64,000 nt of DNA, from the NCBI GenBank assembly GCA_949752745.1, contig OX457027.1, forward strand, positions 15,615,916 through 15,679,915, read 5' to 3'. The first letter of the stretch is position 1. Each line of letters opens with the position of its first letter. Positions 36,405 to 48,160 of this stretch are shown here, one piece after another. This DNA is from Protula sp. h YS-2021. Taxonomy: Eukaryota; Annelida; Polychaeta; Sabellida; Serpulidae. The position numbers and the translations under genes are program-made. The notes beneath the pieces were generated by a model. It worked only from the letters and a program-made list of their open reading frames with translations. It was not told where the DNA came from and ran no database searches.

Positions 36405-36432
36405 CTTCATATTCTACAAGCTGATATTTTCG

Positions 36433-36547
36433 ATGTTATACACAACAGCCGGAACCGCCGAAGAGGTTGGCTGTTGAACAACAACGAGAACAGATCAAAG
36501 CGCCGTAGAGGTTATCTGTTGGATTTGCAGCTGATTTCAAGACGAAG
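36433..36547 (+). repeat. Tandem-array remainder next to the C8orf82-like start codon
   Basis: ATGTTATACACAACAGCCGG and a GAACCGCCG block continue the array unit interrupted at 29375. A related block is duplicated within (CCGCCGAAGAGGTTGGCTGTT versus CGCCGTAGAGGTTATCTGTT). It ends within a few bases of the start codon at 36548, so it forms the probable 5' UTR or proximal promoter. Confidence 0.65.
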
Positions 36548-36679
36548 ATGTTTTATAACCGTCGATTTATGACATCACTTCGTCGCATGTCAGTTGCAAG
36601 ATGTGTTTCATATGTGCAGGGCCAATCTCCCAGACCGAAAATCAGGGAATACTTCTATTACATAGATCACCAAGGACAG
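36548..36679 (+). CDS. C8orf82: C8orf82-like exon 1
   Basis: 44 codons from ATG to the Gln of HQGQ, phase 0, donor GTAACT at 36680. The open frame runs on to 36811 into the intron, but that extension is unrelated to the family. Methionines at residues 8 and 14 are alternative starts; the first is chosen because it gives the family-like total length. Confidence 0.93.
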
Positions 36680-38781
36680 GTAACTGGAAACCTGTATTAT
36701 CGCTCCTTGCGTCCAGTGCCCCCTCCCCCGTATGCAATAAGCCAAATCGCACTTTCGGATTTTCCGGTGGAGCTGTTGTTTCGATTGAAAATGTTGGGGG
36801 ATAAATTGTAGAGAAATGATAAGGCAAAAACATCAAAATTCCAATTTTCTTTCAACATGCACTATTTCAAATTTTTAAAGCCGTCATATGATGTTTTAAA
36901 AACTATTTTGCATATTATTCAGTCCCTTTAATAACCAACATGTGAATGTGTTTCTGGCAAAATGGAATTTTGTTGATTTTTGCCGTTTTTTCCTATCATT
37001 TCTTTATATCCTTATCCCACCTGAATACAGCCGAAACGCAAAAACTTTTCGGCAAAAGTCAAAAGTGCGAATTGGCTTATTCCATATATGGCGTGAAAAA
37101 CTTCAGCTGTCAAATGTTTGTTTCTGTTTCAGATTTTAAATGTGGCGTGATCAAAGTCAAGTGATGGAAATGTTAAATAAAGGGTTTTGTGCTACTACAG
37201 TGTTCGTACAAAATCCTGGAAATGAAACGGCCGAAAAAAGTCCTGGAAAACGACGAAAAAGTCCTGGAAATTGAGTTTTCCCGAATTTTTTTCAGAATTA
37301 TGTAGTGTCAATAATAGAACAATTCAGTAAAATGTCTTTTTTTATTTGACTTATATCTAATGTATGTGATCTATTTATTTATTTCATTCTTACTGCTTCG
37401 TATAAATTCATACAATTTCATAAGCAAAATTGGAAGGAAAAATGATAAATTTAAAAAGGAAAAAAAGGTTATCATGAACGAGTTAAGTTGGAATCGCAAA
37501 GCTTGAAGATTAAAAATCCTATACATGCACTTGCCTGTAAATGTTAGAATTTACAAATTCAATACATAACTATTAAATGCTTTCATGGGATTTGATATAA
37601 TACTTTTTGATATACAAGGAGAGAAACAAAATTGAACAGCACATCGTAATTGGCAAAACTGAAAATGTGTTCTTTTAATGCGACAACAGCGTTTGCGCCG
37701 GTTCCATATTTATTTACAAACTTCAAGCCACACGATTTACTAATATATTCTTATTATGTGTTATAATAGTTTTCATCAGCCAACAGACCAGTTTATAAAT
37801 TCACCAATTACGATGTGCTGGTCAATTTGAATGTTCCTTGCCTCGTATTTTTAAACACACGAAAGTTAATACTGGATCGTAAGTCATGTGACAAATCATT
37901 CCAGAGTCTAACCCCTGAAACCGATAAGCAATTTGAATTTAGTGTTGTTCGCACCAGTTTTATTTTAAACCTGTTTTGTTGCCTAGTTCTACATGAATCT
38001 ACACAAGTGCCTGTGGAAAGAATTTTTGTACGTTCTTTGGTAGACAAGTTTGATAAGCTTTGCATATTATGCATGCAGTTTTACATTTTATAATATTAGC
38101 AGATATGACCATGTTACGTTCTAAAAACAGCTATTTGTATGATTTCAGTAACCAGCATTGTTCATAATTCTTACAGCAGGTTTCTGTTTCAAAAACAAGC
38201 CTTGTAATTTTTATTCGTACGTATACGCCCAAGTTTCACAACAATACGTTAAGTGTGGTAAAAATGATGAATTATACAATGTGATTAATGAGGATTTGTC
38301 CAGTAAGTGGCGAAGCTTATGCGAAATTGCTAAACTTTTAGACAATTTATCGGACACACGGTTAATTTGTACATGCCAATCTAAGTCTAAATCAATCGTA
38401 AATTTAGTTGACACTTTTTCTATCTCATTTTCGTTGATACAAACCTTGATGCCATCAGGATTTACGCCTGTGTTGTGAAATTTAGCGATTAGCATAAAAT
38501 TTGTTTTCCCCACAATCAAGGAGAGTTTGTTTGAATTAAAGGACGCATATACGTGGGAGAGGAGATAGAATTGGTTAGAGTAGATCGTAATTGGTGACAA
38601 CACAACGTTCAATTCTAATTAAATCTAATAAGCCACATGCAAACTTGCCAACCCTTTCGACTCAAATATTCCTTTTTTTTTTGCGACACTTGACAAATAA
38701 AAATTGTTTTCAACCACGGAAGATGTTCTCAATTTCACCAATTTGGATGCACTGTAACCATTTGTTCTCCTCCGCCTCGTG

Positions 38782-38826
<45 letters not shown>

Positions 38827-41800
38827 CATAACACGTCCCGGAAAATAGTCCTGGAAATTGACTGTCTACGAAACCAGGTGTTATAAGATATGCTGGTGCA
38901 AATTGTTAGCCAAATCACAGTTTGAGCGTTCCGGATACAGTGCACAAAAATTCTGCGTTTTGACTACAAATTAGCTGGGTAAAAAAAAAATAAAAAATGA
39001 AATTTTCGCCTAAATATAGAAATTTTTTACGTCAAAGAGCAATCGTGTTTTTAACACCTCTAAATATCAGACGACACGGATAGTTTGCCCAAGTCTGAAT
39101 GAAATAATTCAGACGTGATATCCGCCAGATGGGCTCGACTACACATTCCTATATGCCAACGGTACCTTGAATACACAATGCAACACTCCTTAAACATTGA
39201 GCATCTTAAACAGGAGATCGCATTGACTTGTTCGTTCCATTTAACTCCCGAAGCACCATGGATCTTGGTCAAGCCTTCGACCAACTTTTGCCTCATCTTT
39301 AAAACACTGGCACTGGTTTGTCCGATGTTGAAAAAGGTAAAGGAGACTTGCCTGAAAATTATCGACCAGTGTCTCTGACTGCATCCCGTGTAAGTTGCTA
39401 GAACATATAATACTTTCTAAACCTTTCTACTACTTAAAAAATTTAACATTATATATCCGAACCAGCACGGTTTTCGACCCGGCAGGTCATGCGAGACACA
39501 GCTAATGGACTGAAGTGGACAGTATTGTTTTGGAGTTTAGTAAAGCTTTCGATACAATCCCGCACACGAGATTATTAGAAAAACTGCGTAATTATGGATT
39601 ATCTACTTAAACTCATTATTGATAAAATCACTTCTTGCAAACCGGACACAACATGCAGACGGCAAAAGCTCCAAACGTGAAGCCGTTATTCTTGCGGATG
39701 ATAATGCCATATACCGCGAAATACGATCTACGGAAGACTCCATACATGTACAAAATGATTTATTTAAACTTGGGGGAATGGGTAGATAAATGGCAAATAA
39801 AATTCAAGGTGAAAAAGTTGAAAAGTTGTGAAGCAGGAATCATCAGACCCAATATCCCTGGAAGACATTGGTTGGGATAAATATGTTGGGATTATTTTGG
39901 ACAACAAACATATCTTCAGCGGCATATTGACAACATAACTAAAAAAAAGCATCAAATCTGTTGATCTCTACCGTCAAAATCTCTGACACAAAAGGCCAAG
40001 GAAACTACATATTAAGCCCTCGTTAGACCATACCTGGAATATGCCTCATCTGCATGGAGTCAATATACCGCACAACATGCACCCGATTGAACGTATAAAA
40101 AGACGGGCTGCACGATTTTTGTCCTGGGAAATTACATCTATAGGCCGAACTCAAACTTATTCATAAAAATTATAACGTCTTGAAATGGCGCGCATTACAA
40201 TATCACAGAGCTTTATACGAATTACCCTTCTACAAAATTCGTTTTGAACGCTGTAACATTTCGATGCCTGATTATGTGCTTCCTTCCCGTCACCACCCAA
40301 CTAGATATATCCACTTGCAGTCTCTTCACTGTGAATCATATCGTTATCATTTTGACCCAAGAACAATCCGTCTGTTGAATCAGCTCCCGGTTGCTGTTCG
40401 CCTCGCAACGTCGCTTTCATTAAGTCCCAACCCTTCGGATTGGGGCCTATAGGTTTGGGGTGTCCGTCCGTCCGTCCGCCTGTCCGTCATCGCTTTATAC
40501 CCCTTTGAATTTGGGGCGGTTGGGGCCTGCTCGTGTTTCACAAATACTTGTTGTTCAAGCAAAGAACTGAACGTTGGATTACACGCATGCAGTTGCTACA
40601 GCATTTCAGACAAAACTGTTGAAGATTAAAGCCGCAGTGTGTGTGGGGTGTGGATGGAGGGTGTGGGTGCAGATGAAAGGCTTTTCAATAATATTCATTG
40701 AGAGGTGACCTCTGTCTGAGGGTGGTCTCATCACTTGTCAACGCTTTATCCGTCATTTTGGTAGTCGGGATTTTGACGTCGATGTTTTAACCGTCGACGG
40801 TTTGACCTGATACCGCTATTTTGGTGATATTGCTTCGATAATTTTTTGTTTTTGACCGGTTGACCAATCGAAACGCAAATTTCTTAGGCATTCTATTCGA
40901 AACATTAAAAGTGTGATTAGGCATATACGAAGGGAGCGATGTTTGTAAGCAGCAACATGGAAATGATGCGCTTTTTAAAATTCGTTTTTCCTCAAATATA
41001 CGTTGTTTATAGTTCACTTCATTCGAAACATATGCTATAGCCTTGTGCACTGCTGTCTCCGAGCGGGCCTAATGGGTCCGGGGTAGCAGGTCACGCTTTG
41101 GTATTGTCCTTGAATAAAGCTTAATCATAGCTATCTGTACATAAGTATACATACAACAAAAGTCCGTGAGCCACCAAATAAAACGTTTAAGCGCAGCACA
41201 AGGTAACCGGAAGTTTCAGTTACGTGAACTTCCACAACTACTATTCTAAGGAAGACTTTTCTTTAAAGACAAAAATTTTATAATTCATTTTATTGGAAAA
41301 TGATTATGTTTTAATAGGAATGTTTGGAAATATTTTAGGTTTTGTCAGAGTTATTGCTCGTAATAAGTTAACTGCTGAATCCTGAAATAGAAATTGTGAA
41401 ACAGAACTTGTGAGTGTTACTTTTGTGCTTTCACACCTATGTAGTCACCCTTTCTCCTTTACCCAACCAGCAATGTTTGGAATCTGCAAAAATGTCCATT
41501 GTACAGGGGGTGTTACCTAAATAGAGATGGGTGATGACAGAAATAACATAGAATGGGATCAGAAAGAAGGGTCGACTGCAAGGCTGTTTCTTAACAAGAG
41601 TTGTTTACTGGTGGAAGTTTTACATTGAATGTTTGATTTTTGAAGACGATAGAGTGAATTATTTGTGTGTCTTTATTTTAGTTATTTCTGGATGACGCGC
41701 GCATTAAGAATTTCACTTCGTGCTTTAAAGGTGAGGTTTATTGATTTACAAAAAAAAATATATATTTAAATTAACAGATCACAGTACAAATATGTTTAAA

Positions 41801-43262
41801 TTTAAGTCTTATTAGATAATAATTATGCCCCTTGTAACACATGCGGTCCGAGCTGTATCTCCGAAAGTATAGGTCGGATTGTTTTGAAATTTCACACACG
41901 GATAGAACACGTATGGACGGTGTGCAAGATCGTGCTTTTATTTGGAGTCCTGAACAAATGGCGAAATGACAGCTTTTTTTCGATTATTAGAACTTGCCGC
42001 ATTCACGACGCTGCGTCCAGGTTGAATCTTCAAAACTTCAAAACGGATTGTTTTGAAATCTCACACGGATAGAGGACATATTGCAGGTGTACAACGTCGC
42101 AGTGTTGTTCGGATTCATGAAAGTTATCAAAATGCGCAATATTTTAAAATCTGGTAAAACTTCACGTTTTTTGTCCGTGCAGTGGGCTGTGTCTGCTAAA
42201 CTTTTCTTTTAAAATTTTACACACGGATAAATCAAATATTGAAAATTGCCAAAACAACTTTTTTTAAATAAAAAACTTAGGTTTTCTTGAAATTTACAAA
42301 TGTCAAACTGTTAGAATTGTAAAAAGAAACGTGATGGAAGAAGCAGTATCATGACACTTTGCAAATCGATTTCATAGCCATCCGCGCTGAACTGGTGTGA
42401 TAATGACTCTGTCTTAGCATCGAATTCATAGGTCATCCGTGCTACACGGGAAATTGTGTCTCTCTGAGGCTCTGTTTCATGATATATTCGAATTGCTGCA
42501 TCGAAATTAAACGGAACCAACTGCGCGTGCATATGCAGTGTCATTTGAGCGTGTAGCAAATGCAGTTACGTTAATTAAATTAGAACTCTCTACAGTCTTT
42601 GAATACGTTCCCCACCGACCAATTAACCACCGGACAGTTCACCATTGCCTTAGTTTAAAACAGTCACTTTTGTCACCACTTCCAATTTTTCACCCCATTT
42701 AGTGGTGGATGAAAGAAGACCATTGCCTTTAATCGTGTGTTTATATTCAAATATAAATTCTATCTTTGTGGGGTTTTTTTCAGAAAAACAGTTTCTCGAT
42801 TTCTTCTTTAAAAGACTAAGATTGAATGAGACGGAGAGATACGAAGAAGACTTTCCCTATTTCTCACCGTGCGGCCGAGAACGGAACTACATACGCTGCG
42901 ACGATCTGCCCGTTGTCTTCACAAAGATCCTAGAGATCGGGAACGGGGGCGATAAGCTTTCATACTGCGGCACTGAAACCTTAACTGTGGATTTTGAACC
43001 AGAGAAAGTGTGCATGCTACCGAATACGGGACGGATTTATCATCCGGGTCCAACTCAAGTGTGCGGAATAGGGTTAATTAAATCAAGTATTGCAATTGAG
43101 ATAAGTAAACATTTTGAGTTCGAAGATGACGAGACAGAACCACCAAGTTGGTTTACGTGGAAAGGCAAAAGGTATAAGCTAACAAATGAAATAATACCGT
43201 TGCTTCAACAAGAAAATGAGCGGAAAGAACGCCTGCTGGAAAGTGTAAAGACGAAATCGTGA
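36548..43262 (+). CDS. C8orf82: UPF0598 family protein, C8orf82 orthologue (complete, 3 exons)
   Basis: Coding exons 36548-36679, 41682-41730 and 42784-43262 join in frame (phases 0 and 1) to 219 residues, close to the 216 of the human protein. Family landmarks in order: SYVQGQSPRPKIREYFYYID, HQGQLFLDDARIKNFTSCFK, FKRLRLN, FPYFSPCGRERNYIRCDDLP, VVFT, SYCGTETL, GRIYHPGP, GLIKSS and FEFEDD. The N-terminus is Arg-rich without acidic residues (MFYNRRFMTSLRRMSVAR), which suggests a mitochondrial presequence; that is inference. The molecular function of UPF0598 is not established. All splice sites are GT-AG. Intron 1 (5002 bp) holds LINE fragments. A possible AATAAA lies at 43789-43794. Confidence 0.95.
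37800..38620 (-). mobile_element. LINE 3' fragment (CR1/Jockey-group RT C-terminus)
   Basis: Minus strand. Bases 38612-38211 encode NKLSLIVGKTNFML, then KFTIDLDLDWHVQINRVSDK, SKSLAISHKLRHLL and LYNSSFLPHLTYCCETWAYT, the standard thumb-region blocks of non-LTR RTs. Bases 38074-37808 encode the terminal VRTTLNSNCLSVSGVRLWND block. A frame change separates the two. Upstream RT and endonuclease are absent (5' truncated). It is a different family from the LINE at 15780-19162. Confidence 0.82.
38780..38827. repeat. (TA)n microsatellite
   Basis: An almost pure TA run with one CA interruption, adjoining the dispersed TCCTGGAAA segment, as TA runs do at 2883-2905 and 5131-5148. Confidence 0.85.
39300..40450 (+). 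mobile_element. LINE fragment with internal deletions
   Basis: Plus strand. LPENYRPVSLTAS (39345-39385) then NQHGFRPGRSCETQ (39455-39505) and a VLEFSKAFDTIPHTRLLEKL block (39530-39590) represent RT fingers and palm. The segment with the expected GVPQG and first FADD residues is lost (39640-39700). KLGEWVDKWQIKF (39765-39810), RPYLEYASSAWSQYT (40028-40070) and RRAARFL-like thumb remnants follow. The terminal blocks (40180-40430) read WRALQYHRALYELPFYKI and FDPRTIRLLNQLP. Multiple frameshifts are present. It is sense-oriented within the C8orf82-like intron. Confidence 0.8.
41682..41730 (+). CDS. C8orf82: C8orf82-like exon 2 (49-base microexon)
   Basis: Acceptor TTATTTTAG at 41673-41681, donor GTGAGG at 41731. 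It encodes LFLDDARIKNFTSCFK plus one base; the first base of Glu is completed by exon 3. Human C8orf82 reads LFLDD..KNF.TCFK at the same place. It is too short for ORF detection and was found by searching for the missing family segment. Confidence 0.93.
41731..42783 (+). other. C8orf82-like intron 2 with a roughly 160-bp tandem repeat
   Basis: Bases 41840-42245 hold three diverged units at about 160-bp spacing, each with GGATTGTTTTGAAAT.TCACAC and CACACGGATAGA-like blocks (41877, 42041 and 42199). The rest is unassigned. The polypyrimidine tract at 42772-42780 precedes the CAG acceptor. Confidence 0.65.
42784..43262 (+). CDS. C8orf82: C8orf82-like exon 3
   Basis: Acceptor CAG at 42781-42783, stop TGA at 43260-43262. 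It carries most of the conserved UPF0598 core, from KQFLDFFFKRLRLN to a charged C-terminus (ERKERLLESVKTKS) a little longer than the human one. The open frame extends upstream to 42702 inside the intron, but residues before the CAG do not belong. Confidence 0.94.
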
Positions 43263-45455
43263 ATTGTATGGCCTGTGTATCAAAGAGTTCATATAAGCAT
43301 TTAAATGTAGCATTAATATTCGGACAGTTTAGAACATAGAGATTTTCTTATTTAATATTTTACTGTGATACTTTAAGTAGCTGGTTTGTTGTTATTGCCG
43401 TCCATGCTAGTATACGCGGATCTGAAATGTTCAAGATCGGTTTTGTGAGTCGTATCTTCAACTTATCTCTCGTTTGTATCCAAATATAATGCGAGTGAAA
43501 AGTAGAAAATGGTCTGTTTGATGAGCAATTCGGCTCAAAATTTTACCCCATTACAATCACTAAAAGCATTTAAAAATATGCGTATACATTTGGTATAAAA
43601 CTGGTGATTAAACAATTTTTTGCAGGAGAAAGAATGTTTTGCACGAGAAAAAATTATCCGAATTTTGGCTAATGCATGATTAACAAAATTCCCAAAAGAA
43701 AAAAATCTATTTTGGGTTATAAATTTGATTTGGGACTGGACTGTTTTACTTCCCAGCCTCATATTTCAATGCCCTTTCTTTTATTAGAAATAAAATTTAA
43801 AATTCTCAAGTTTCCCAAATACGAATATATATATATATATCATTAAAAGCATTCTTAACAATAAATGTATGGAACATCTGTATGATGGCGGTCTTATCTG
43901 CAGGTCGCAATGTCCCCGGACAGTCTTGTTATCGTGTATAAAAATGGTTCAAAACAAATGAAAAATAATCAAACTGTGTACCTATGTTTATTGTCTGTAT
44001 AAATCATTGAGGGGAAAAAACAAAGTAGAGAGTTTCATACCTTATTTAACTTCCAGCATATACAATGAAAATTTCTTTTAATACAATTTCTTCGCAACTG
44101 AAACTAGGTCAAGACACAGCACCATTCACAATTTTTTACACCTGATTTTTTTTTTTTTGCAACTTTTTTTTCAACTCAGACTCGGGGACACGGTGTGTGA
44201 ATAGTAGTTCAACCTGAAACAAGTACATCAAAGCTGGTGACTTTGTTGTCGGGGGGGGGGGGGGTGGGGGTGGGGAGACTTGACTAGGATGGACAGCGAT
44301 GAGCCTTTCAGATTGATACTTCAGGTCATCAGTTAAGTTTGGAGAAAAAAAAAGCAAAACAATTGACTTGAATGCCTCATGACGCTTCCATGCCACATTA
44401 TTCAGACTCGTTCGGTTTGTCAACAACCAGGGAGACTGCTCAATAGGATTCCACTGTGTGCTAGAAAACGTAATGACTGATTACGTACAACATACATATA
44501 TAAGCGAAGGAGTAGTTCTTTTTATCTTTGATTTTTTTTTTATTTGTCAAAGCTGTTCTTAAAACTCTCTTCCGACAGGGAAGACGTGAAGGGGAGGAGC
44601 GGTCGAGGGGGGGGGGGGGGGGGTGGTCGGATGTAGCAACACATACTCGATATGTGACTAAGTTTTTCGGCACCCTAAAGTTCTGGGTGAATGGGGAATA
44701 CGTAAAGGTTGAAGATCATTTCCGGAACAGCCTTGATCAGTAATTAGCATCTTAATCAATAACATATGGCACAATCAATAACAAGAGGGAACAAGCGAAT
44801 TTAAACAAATATATACACTTTGAACCTCCACACAAACGCTATCAGCTAAACATGCCACGAATTGGTCCCTTCCATATGGAATGCATGCATTATGAACAGG
44901 CTCCTCTCACTGGCCCGGTACTTGCAGGGAAAAAACACGGACTTTGGGGGAGGGGGGGCGGGTAGGGGGTAACTCGCAAAATGCAGGGATTGTATCAGGT
45001 AAACTGTCTGGCGATGCGAAATAACAAGTGGCTACTGCAATGTGTAAAATAGTGTTCCTGTTAAGAAATTCTAGAACAATGTTTGATTGAGATCAGAGGT
45101 AGTAAGCTAAATTCAAGGTCAAAACTATTTCATCTGTACACATAATGGAAACGGGTTTATCACATACTTTCTCATTTCCACATTACATTTCCCAAAGAAA
45201 ACTGATGTAATGACGCATTAAGCGCGAAAAAATAGCATCTGATGGGTTTTTCATATAGAGTGCAAGTAACCGGTTTAACGTGTTTATGTTTTGACCATGT
45301 TGCCCAACACAATTTACATTACATAAAGTTAAGGTTAAAACACTGGACTAATGAAGCCACCGGAGTTTGAAATAAAACGGAGCTTTCAGTTCTGAACATG
45401 GCAGTGAATGTCAATCAAACAGACGGAATGAAGAACTAAAAAAAAAAAAAAAAAA
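43263..45455. other. Intergenic stretch between convergent genes
   Basis: C8orf82-like 3' UTR (possible AATAAA at 43789-43794), then unassigned AT-rich sequence. Includes a TA run (43826-43842), G-runs at 44251-44273 and 44608-44624, and an A19 run at 45438-45456. No exon recognised. Confidence 0.6.
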
Positions 45456-46229
45456 ACAAGCATGTCCAAGGACATGACCCAGCGACCCAGCCGAGTTATC
45501 AAACAAGGAAAGATAGAAAAACTCTGAAACGAATACTGTTAGGCCAAAAAATTAAGGCCAAAAAATAAAGTATGTAAAATGTATTTAATTCGAATTTGGA
45601 AGCTACCCGAAAAGGGATGTTGCAGAGGCTGAGTTTTACAATTTTACAAAATTTTCAAAAATCCACCATTTCGGCATGTTTTTGTCATTTGCCAAAAAAA
45701 AAAAAAAAAAAAAAAAAACAAACAAACCGAAGTCCAGGTGAAGAAGCACCTGAGAAACTTTTGGTTAAGATTTTATAACTATCTGAAAAAGACTGATAGA
45801 AATGAACGGTTTGACAATTCAGTTATTTACTACCATTTATTCCAGTTTTTGCCAAACTTCAAAGTTCAGCCATTTCGGCAGTTTTTGGCGAACCGCGAAA
45901 AAAAAAAAAAACAGGCGATCCCCTGGGGAACATCCCTGCGTAACATCTAAACGATTGGTGTAAAATTGTAGGAGTAGCATTTTAAAAATTGGGTCAAAAC
46001 GGGCACAAAAAGTGCCGCCATTTTCTCAGTTTTACGTCAATTTTCCAAAAAAAAAAAAAAGTAATAGCCAGGTGGGGGTCAACGCAGGGAACATTCCTGC
46101 GTAATATCAAAACGACTGGAGCAAAAATCGTACTGGGAACAGCATTTAAAAAAAAGATAAACATACGCACATACATTCAAGCCCCCCATAGTGATACGAG
46201 TAACCCAGTCCGACAAAGTCGGCTGAGTT
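45456..46229 (+). repeat. Modular dispersed repeat with terminal hairpins, copy 1
   Basis: Starts ACAAGCATGTCCAAGGACAT (a CATGTCC/GGACATG hairpin) and ends with a hairpin built from AACCCAGTCCGAC and GTCGGCTGAGTT. The ends also share ACCCAGCCGA in inverted orientation. Inside are about three related modules (GCCATTTCGGCAGTTTTTGG, an A-run, a TGCGTAA.AT.AAAACGA block and GTAGGAGTAGCATTTT). The second copy is at 57326-57977 in the same orientation. Confidence 0.8.
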
Positions 46230-47189
46230 AAAAAAAACAAAAAAAAACAGAAAAACAAAAAAAAAAAAAAAACCAGAAAAAAAACAGACACAAAAAAACA
46301 GGGCTATATTGCCCATCTTATTTGTAATGGGATTATGTACAAGGGGGACTCCTGGAAGGTATTGCCAAAAACAGCTCATTCAAAAAAATATATATTTAGT
46401 GCTCTGTGTGGGTCATAAGGTGTCGACAAATAAACAGCAGTGATATCAAATCTACAATACACATTTCTGTACACAGCTTATAACATAAATACACTCTACA
46501 ACGTTTCTCAATCAGTTCCCGTATACATTTCAATGTTGGAAACATCAGTACTAGTAATTGCAATTGAAATTGTTAATTTTCGTAGAAGATTGTTTCCAAT
46601 AAGGTGCAATACTTGCATTATAGCAGTAACACTTTATGTAAAAATACTACTGTATCGATTTAAGGCACGTATTTCAAGATATGCAAAGTCACATTGCATA
46701 GTCCAGATACCTTTCATACTACATATAAACAACAAATCAAAAAAAAAAAAAAAACTACAGAAATCCATTTGCACACATAGTTCCATTTACAAATTGCGCA
46801 CTTAACTAAAAAACAACACACACATGAAAAAATCTTAACTTCTGTCAACAAATACCAAAAACACATATAAAAATCTATGGCGTTATTACTTGAACTGCGC
46901 GCTCTAGTTCAACTCAATCTGAACATATACAGTATTCGTAAATTTACGAAATATACACAGCTGCCGTAAATACAAACCAGTGTAAAAACAAATCTGGTTT
47001 TTCTTTCTTTCTATGCATATATTTACCATAGTACGTGTCTCGACGACATACTACGTCGTATATGATTAGCCCAGTGAGTTGTCAAGCGACTCTACAGTCG
47101 CCAGCACACGTTGACGTTAAGCCTCAGACAGCTTTGGCACTTGGCGTTTATCCCACAGGTTTTGTGCACTTTGTTTTACTTACTCTTAC
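46230..47189. other. A-rich flank and unassigned stretch
   Basis: Bases 46230-46300 are an impure A-run. The remainder, downstream of the zinc-finger gene, may include its 3' UTR; I cannot place the polyadenylation site. No other feature seen. Confidence 0.5.
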
Positions 47190-47465
47190 ACAACAGTATT
47201 CACAAACTACACCTATCAATAAAAAGTGTGCTGATCTGGTTAAGTCGTACAGGCCACCGTACACCTATCAGACAAAAAATCTTATCTCGCTAAGTCGTAT
47301 AGGCAACCGTACACCTATTAGTGAAGAATTTGCTAATCTCGCTTAGTCTTTTAGGCAACCATACACCTATCTGAAAAATCTGCTCATCTCATTAAGTCGT
47401 GTAGGCAATCGTACACCCATCAGTGAAATATCGGCTTCTCTCGCCAAGTCGTATAAGTTTCAGAG
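47190..47465. repeat. Tandem repeat with 50-52 bp unit
   Basis: Four to five units with a TAAGTCGTATAGGCAACCGT core followed by ACACCTATCAG. The ACACC motifs fall at 47261, 47311, 47363 and 47413. Confidence 0.8.
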
Positions 47466-47524
47466 TGATCTTATTTCTCAAAATTCATTAAAATCCCAAG
47501 AAGCGCGGGTCAGCAGTATCCCGC

Positions 47525-48160
47525 CCACACGGCCGACACACGACAACAGTCTCGTATCCATACAGCCGACACAACAGTATCCCATCCACCCAGCCGACAC
47601 ACGACAGCTGTACCACATCCACACAGCCGACACACGACAACAGTCTCCCATCCATACAGCCGACAAACGACAACAGTCTCCCATCCACACAGCCGACACA
47701 CGACAACAGTCTCCCATCCACACAGCCGACACACGACAGCAGTCTCCCATCCACACAGCCGACACACAACAGTATCCCATCCAAACAGCCGACACACGAC
47801 AGCAGTACCCCATTCACAGAGCCGACACACGACAAGTCTCCCATCCACAGAGCCGACACACGGCAGCAGTATCCATCCACACAGCCGACACACGACAAGT
47901 CTCCCATCCACACGGCCGACACACGACAAGAGTATCCATCCACACGGCCGACACACGACAGCTGTACCACATCCACACCGCCGACACACGACAGCTGTAC
48001 CACATCCACACCGCCGACACACGACAGCAGTACCCCATTCACAGAGCCGACACACGGCAGCAGTACCCCATTCACACAGCCGACACACGACAGCTGTACC
48101 ACATCCACCGAGCCGACACACGACAACAGTCTCCCATCCATACAGCCGACATACCCCCAA
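47525..48160. repeat. Minisatellite, about 33-bp unit, 20 copies
   Basis: Each unit contains GCCGACACACGACA and CCCATCCACACA. I count 20 GCCGACA cores between 47531 and 48143, at spacings of 30-34 bases. Three unit variants (ACAACAGTCTCCCATC, ACAGCTGTACCACATC and ACAGCAGTACCCCATTC types) are interspersed. Because the usual length is a multiple of three, all frames stay open, giving long spurious Cys-rich open frames on the minus strand. It lies about 300 bp beyond the zinc-finger gene's stop codon, possibly within its 3' UTR. Confidence 0.92.

Larger units (their letters stand above)
29376..36432 (-). mobile_element. DIRS-type retrotransposon copy C (both ends present, coding decayed)
   Basis: Minus-strand copy of about 7.06 kb. 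The right end at 29376 (CTGAAGC) is followed leftward-to-rightward by the right inverted repeat (29376-29675) and internal complementary region (29676-29800). Then come recombinase, RT-RNase H, gag, leader with 32-bp minisatellite (34870-35312) and the left inverted repeat. The left repeat is interrupted by unrelated sequence at about 35863-36404. The flanks (CTGCAGAGTAAA on one side, ATGTTATACACAAC on the other) belong to one tandem-array unit, which fixes both element ends independently. RT has lost the segment holding the YIDD box. Confidence 0.88.
36680..41681 (+). other. C8orf82-like intron 1
   Basis: A 5-kb intron with two LINE fragments in opposite orientation (37800-38620 minus, 39300-40450 plus), a TA microsatellite (38780-38827) and dispersed repeats (37205-37275, 38835-39065, 40430-40560). 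Bases 40600-41680 are unassigned; 40880-40920 faintly resembles 3660-3700 inverted. Confidence 0.7.

Noticed and set aside
44136..44426. 96-codon minus-strand frame with a poly-Pro run
   Set aside because: The proline run is a translated homopolymer; the rest has no domain or splice context.
47525..48160. CRISPR-like spaced repeats
   Set aside because: The whole unit is conserved with no unique spacers, and the DNA is animal. The DIRS leader arrays are rejected for the same reason.
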